A stretch of DNA of 7,456 nucleotides from an uncultured Synergistia bacterium (GTDB lineage: Bacteria; Eremiobacterota; SpSt-956; JAKJGF01). Of this stretch, positions 4,326-7,456 are shown piece after piece. Under the pieces are notes generated by a model, which worked only from the letters and a program-made list of their open reading frames with translations, searched no databases and had not been told where the DNA came from. The stretch is from the NCBI GenBank assembly GCA_937888925.1, contig CALARM010000895.1:1-7456 (forward strand). Direction: 5' to 3'. Each line of letters opens with the position of its first letter. Position 1 is the first letter of the stretch. The position numbers were made by a program, and so were the translations under genes.

Positions 4326-6800
4326 ATGAAAAAAAGTCTGTATTATATTGAACCAGTAAAAGAACTGGAGAAGCTGGAAAATCTCTGGGAAAAATGCAGA
4401 ACGGAAGAAACTCCTTTATTTACTCTAATTCCCGGTGAAAAAGGCATAGGGAAAAAAATATTTATTGAACATTTTATTAAGAAACTTCAGATTCCGGAGG
4501 GACAGATAGTAAGATTAAAATGGGCCGGTATATTTGCAGATGCTTTTACACCTTTTGAAAAACCTCTGAATATAAAATATGACTCGCTGTTTAATTTTCA
4601 CAGAAATATTCCGGGATTACCGAGTATCTCCAGATTAAGCACAGCAATTATAGGTAATGTTCCGGTAGTAGGGAAAATCCTCTCCCCTGTTTATGATGAA
4701 TGGCTGCAGAAAATATCAAAAGACCCGAAAAGTCAGATTAAATGTTTTCATAAACTAGCAGAAGAACTGAAGAAGAGAAGTTATAAAAAACCGCTTTTAA
4801 TAGTAATTAATAATACGGAAGAAATACCTGATACAGCATTAAAATTCTTTATCTATTTTACGGATTACCATGCCAGCAATATACTTTTATGTTCTCTTAT
4901 AAATACAGATAATAAATATAAAATACCTGAAAGACTGTCAAAAATAAATAAAGGAGAAATAATAGAAATACCTTATATCAAAGAAAAGGATCTCAGAAAA
5001 ATTTTAACTGTAAAACTGCAAAACAGTTCCATACAACCTGAAAAAGCAGAGGAAATAATCAACTTTATTCTGGATATTAATAAATCAGATTATATAGTAC
5101 CGGGTAAAATAATAGAATTACTTGCTATATTAGAAGATTATCATCATGAGGATATGGACACAATCAAGCATCTGATAAAAAAATATACTGGAGACCCACT
5201 GTCACTCCTGGAAAAAAGTGAGAGAAGAATCCTTGAACTTTTTTCATATCTTTACCATGGTGAAATTGATCTGAAAGAAATTAAAAATTTCAAAGATATT
5301 CTTTCTCACTGGGGTATCAGTCCGAGAGAATATGAAATAGGAATTATAAAATTAGAAAAATGCGGATTTATAAATAAACATGTAATTGAAACAGCTTATA
5401 AAAAAATAAATGATGTTATAAGAAAAGAAGATCATAATTTCATATGTAACAGTCTCCTTGAAATCTTAACTATTGAAAGTGAAGAAAAATATGAACTTTT
5501 TCCGTTGCTTGCTTATAATTTTGAACAAAAAGGAGAACTGGAAAAAGCAGGTGAATTTTATGTACAGACAGCTTTAAGACGCCTTCAAGATAATCAAAAT
5601 GATGAAGCTATTAATTTCTTTAAAAAAGCTCTTTGCTATATATCAGAAACAGAAAAACAGATGAAAATAAAATTTTATTTAAGTGTAGCTTTATATAAAT
5701 CAGGAAATTTTAGAGAAGCAGAATTAATACTTGAAGATCTGCTTACAATACTAAACAGAGAGACAGAAGAAGACATTCATGTAAAAACATTAAGACATGA
5801 AGTAGAATTTTATACAGGACTTATTACTTCCCATGGTAAGAGAGATTTCATAAAAGGAGCAGAAATCTTCGAAAAAGTAATTTTAGAATCCTCCGGCGAA
5901 TTAAAGGCTCTGGCAGAAATTGAATTTGCATGGTCCATATACAGAAAAAACCCGGAAAAAGCTTATACTATGGTAGAAGAAGCCCTTAAATATGAAGTCA
6001 ATCAATTTACAAAAGCTACAGGACATCATTATAAAGCTATAATACTTAAAGAGAATAAAAGAGACGAACAGTCTTTAAGAGAAGCAGAAGAAGAACTTAA
6101 AAAAGCTCTGGAACTGGCAGAAGATGATCTATTCTTAAAAGGACAGATTTACAATACCCTGGGCTCATTGTACAGTCAGATTAAAAGAAAAGATGAAGCT
6201 ATTTTTGCTCTTAATAAAAGTATTGAATGCAAAAAAGAAATTCAGGATATGGAAGGCCTGGCAATTTCCTACGGAGGACTGGCAAGAACTTATTTACGGG
6301 CAGGAGAGTATGAAAAGGCGAGAGAAAACTATATAGAAGATCTGAATTTAATAGAAAAATTAAATCCTCAGGCCTGGTGGAATAAATGTCAGATCTATAT
6401 TGAAATATCGGAAACATACAGAATTGAAGGGAAGCTTGGGAAAGCTTCTATTGAGCTTGAAAAGTGCAGAGAAATTATTCCGAAAGAAGATACGGAAGAT
6501 AATACAAGAAGGACTCTCGGTTATTTATCTCTTATGGAATCGAAAATCCTATGTGATGATAATAAGCCCGATATGGCTCTTAAAAGGTGTATGGAAGCAG
6601 AATTACATTTAAAGGATAATTTCCATATAATACCAGAAATTTATCTATCTTTTGGAAGAATATACAGAAGAAAAAAAGATTTTAAAAAAGCCATAGACTA
6701 TTTTAATAAAGCAGAAAAAAATCTGGAAGATTTTGAACTTCAATTTTTACATAAGGAGAAGAAATTACTGGAAAAGGAAATAAGGGAAAGTGAAGAGTAA
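4326..6800 (+). CDS. STAND-like ATPase-fold protein with winged helix and TPR array
   Basis: An 824-residue soluble protein in three parts. Residues 1-280 resemble an AAA_16/STAND domain: a 'REEEL'-like opening (EPVKELEKLENLW, 9-21), a P-loop GEKGIGKK (37-44), a Walker B-like strand LLIVINN (157-163), a sensor-like NILLCSLINT (185-194) and the usual following strand EIIEIPYIKEKDL. Residues about 290-385 look like a winged helix (KSERRILELFSYL, then IIKLEKCGFINK). From about 390 to the end come TPR-type helix pairs, clearest at 394-437, 610-637, 649-679, 691-717 and 773-803. The P-loop lysine K43 is kept, but the next residue is K44 instead of Thr/Ser, and the Walker B acids are N162 and N163. 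ATP hydrolysis is therefore doubtful. Known relatives (MalT- and AfsR-like proteins) are signal-responsive switches or scaffolds. The ATG has an excellent site, AGGAGGT. A paralogue follows after 44 bases. Confidence 0.78.
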   Translation: MKKSLYYIEPVKELEKLENLWEKCRTEETPLFTLIPGEKGIGKKIFIEHFIKKLQIPEGQIVRLKWAGIFADAFTPFEKPLNIKYDSLFNFHRNIPGLPSISRLSTAIIGNVPVVGKILSPVYDEWLQKISKDPKSQIKCFHKLAEELKKRSYKKPLLIVINNTEEIPDTALKFFIYFTDYHASNILLCSLINTDNKYKIPERLSKINKGEIIEIPYIKEKDLRKILTVKLQNSSIQPEKAEEIINFILDINKSDYIVPGKIIELLAILEDYHHEDMDTIKHLIKKYTGDPLSLLEKSERRILELFSYLYHGEIDLKEIKNFKDILSHWGISPREYEIGIIKLEKCGFINKHVIETAYKKINDVIRKEDHNFICNSLLEILTIESEEKYELFPLLAYNFEQKGELEKAGEFYVQTALRRLQDNQNDEAINFFKKALCYISETEKQMKIKFYLSVALYKSGNFREAELILEDLLTILNRETEEDIHVKTLRHEVEFYTGLITSHGKRDFIKGAEIFEKVILESSGELKALAEIEFAWSIYRKNPEKAYTMVEEALKYEVNQFTKATGHHYKAIILKENKRDEQSLREAEEELKKALELAEDDLFLKGQIYNTLGSLYSQIKRKDEAIFALNKSIECKKEIQDMEGLAISYGGLARTYLRAGEYEKARENYIEDLNLIEKLNPQAWWNKCQIYIEISETYRIEGKLGKASIELEKCREIIPKEDTEDNTRRTLGYLSLMESKILCDDNKPDMALKRCMEAELHLKDNFHIIPEIYLSFGRIYRRKKDFKKAIDYFNKAEKNLEDFELQFLHKEKKLLEKEIRESEE

Positions 6801-6844
6801 TTAAACATATGCCATTTGTTAATCCCAATGAAGGAGGCCCCGCT

Positions 6845-7456
6845 ATGATAGAATATGAAAGAGATTGTACAATCGTTTCTGAAAGAGAATTAAATCAACT
6901 AAAAGAATTATGGGAAATATCTACAAAAGAAGATAACCCTTTACTCACTCTTATTTTAGGTAATAAAGGTATAGGAAAAAATACACTTATTAAAAAATTT
7001 ATCAGTGACTGCAGGATTTCTAAAGAGCAGATAATAAGATTAAAATGGGCAGGTATTTTTGATAATGCATTTATCCCTTTTGAAAAACCTCTTAATATAA
7101 AATATGATTCTATATTCAGTTTTCATAAAGATATTGGATTGCCCAGTTTTTCCAGATTAAGTACAGCTACTATCGGTTATGTTCCGGCATTAGGCAAAAT
7201 CCTTATGCCAATTTATGATGAATGGTTAAAAAAAAGAGAAATAAATCCTCAAAGCCAGGTTAACTGCTTTAATAAACTGGCAAAAGAAATAATTAAAAAA
7301 AGCTCTAAAAAACCTGTATTAATAATAATCCATAACATGGAAAATATACCTGAAACAGCAGTGAAATTTTTCAGGTATTTTATAGAATATCCTGCTAAAA
7401 ATATATTAATCTGTTCCATTGTAGATACAAATAATAAATACAGCATACCTGATAAC
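6845..7456 (+). CDS. Tandem paralogue of the STAND-like ATPase/TPR protein (3' partial)
   Basis: The frame stays open from ATG 6845 to the window's right edge, giving 204 residues. AAGGAGG (6831-6837) lies seven bases before the start. The gap to the preceding gene is 44 bases without a terminator, so the pair is probably one operon. By hand alignment from about residue 20 onward, roughly 60% of residues match the 824-residue neighbour, with only one single-residue gap. The P-loop is GNKGIGKNT (39-47), keeping K45 but with N46 where Thr/Ser is expected. The Walker B strand reads VLIIIHN (158-164), with His-Asn in place of the acidic pair. The shared block around LKWAGIF...PFEKPLNIKYDS (66-89) is almost unchanged. 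By analogy a winged helix and TPR array should follow outside the window, but that cannot be seen here. Confidence 0.85.
   Translation, partial: MIEYERDCTIVSERELNQLKELWEISTKEDNPLLTLILGNKGIGKNTLIKKFISDCRISKEQIIRLKWAGIFDNAFIPFEKPLNIKYDSIFSFHKDIGLPSFSRLSTATIGYVPALGKILMPIYDEWLKKREINPQSQVNCFNKLAKEIIKKSSKKPVLIIIHNMENIPETAVKFFRYFIEYPAKNILICSIVDTNNKYSIPDN

Noticed and set aside
6211..6417. Minus-strand open frame of 68 codons
   Set aside because: It is a shadow inside the TPR region of the 824-residue gene with no ribosome site.
7249..7446. Minus-strand open frame of 65 codons, hydrophobic
   Set aside because: It is antisense to the second STAND-like paralogue, whose frame is strongly supported by similarity to its neighbour.
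1..7456. CRISPR array, tRNA or rRNA genes
   Set aside because: No regularly spaced repeats, and no cloverleaf or rRNA-like stretch were found on reading through the window.

Overview
The window is AT-rich, with a compact gene layout, strong GGAGG-type ribosome binding sites and much AGA for arginine. TATA-like boxes lie about 25 bases before plausible transcript starts, and the small-protein and signalling gene content suits an anaerobic archaeon, possibly a methanogen. A bacterial-style promoter can also be read in one place, so the domain of life is not settled by sequence alone.

Left part (1-1655). The window opens with the last codons of a reading frame and a compact hairpin, resembling the 3' end of an IS605/IS1341-type tnpB element (weak call). 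Two genes then lie on the minus strand and probably form an operon: a 244-residue protein with a worn-out histidine-kinase ATPase fold, followed after 31 bases by an HD-domain phosphohydrolase of the YpgQ/YedJ type with an intact metal site.

Centre left (1656-3450). A short divergent promoter region leads on the plus strand to a DHH/DHHA1 phosphoesterase whose DHH motifs occur in a permuted order. A small nucleotidyltransferase-fold protein overlaps its 3' end. A 16-bp stem then forms a terminator serving both strands.

Centre (3450-4325). Two small minus-strand genes lie here: a 44-residue, ten-cysteine double zinc-ribbon-like protein and a 98-residue membrane protein. A perfect 12-bp inverted repeat separates them. 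About 320 bases without a convincing gene follow, holding the divergent promoters and perhaps a decayed reading frame.

Right part (4326-7456). Two tandem paralogues occupy this part. The first is complete (824 residues): an AAA_16/STAND-like ATPase domain, a probable winged helix and a long TPR array. The second begins 44 bases later and runs off the window; its first 204 residues are about 60% identical to the first by hand alignment. Both have changed the usual catalytic residues of Walker A and Walker B in parallel, yet keep a long block between the two motifs almost unchanged.

Working together: the left half is rich in nucleotide-handling folds (HD, DHH, nucleotidyltransferase), and the right half looks like a growing family of STAND-type signal or scaffold proteins. 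Two unrelated ATPase folds have lost catalytic residues. Functional links between the two halves are speculation.
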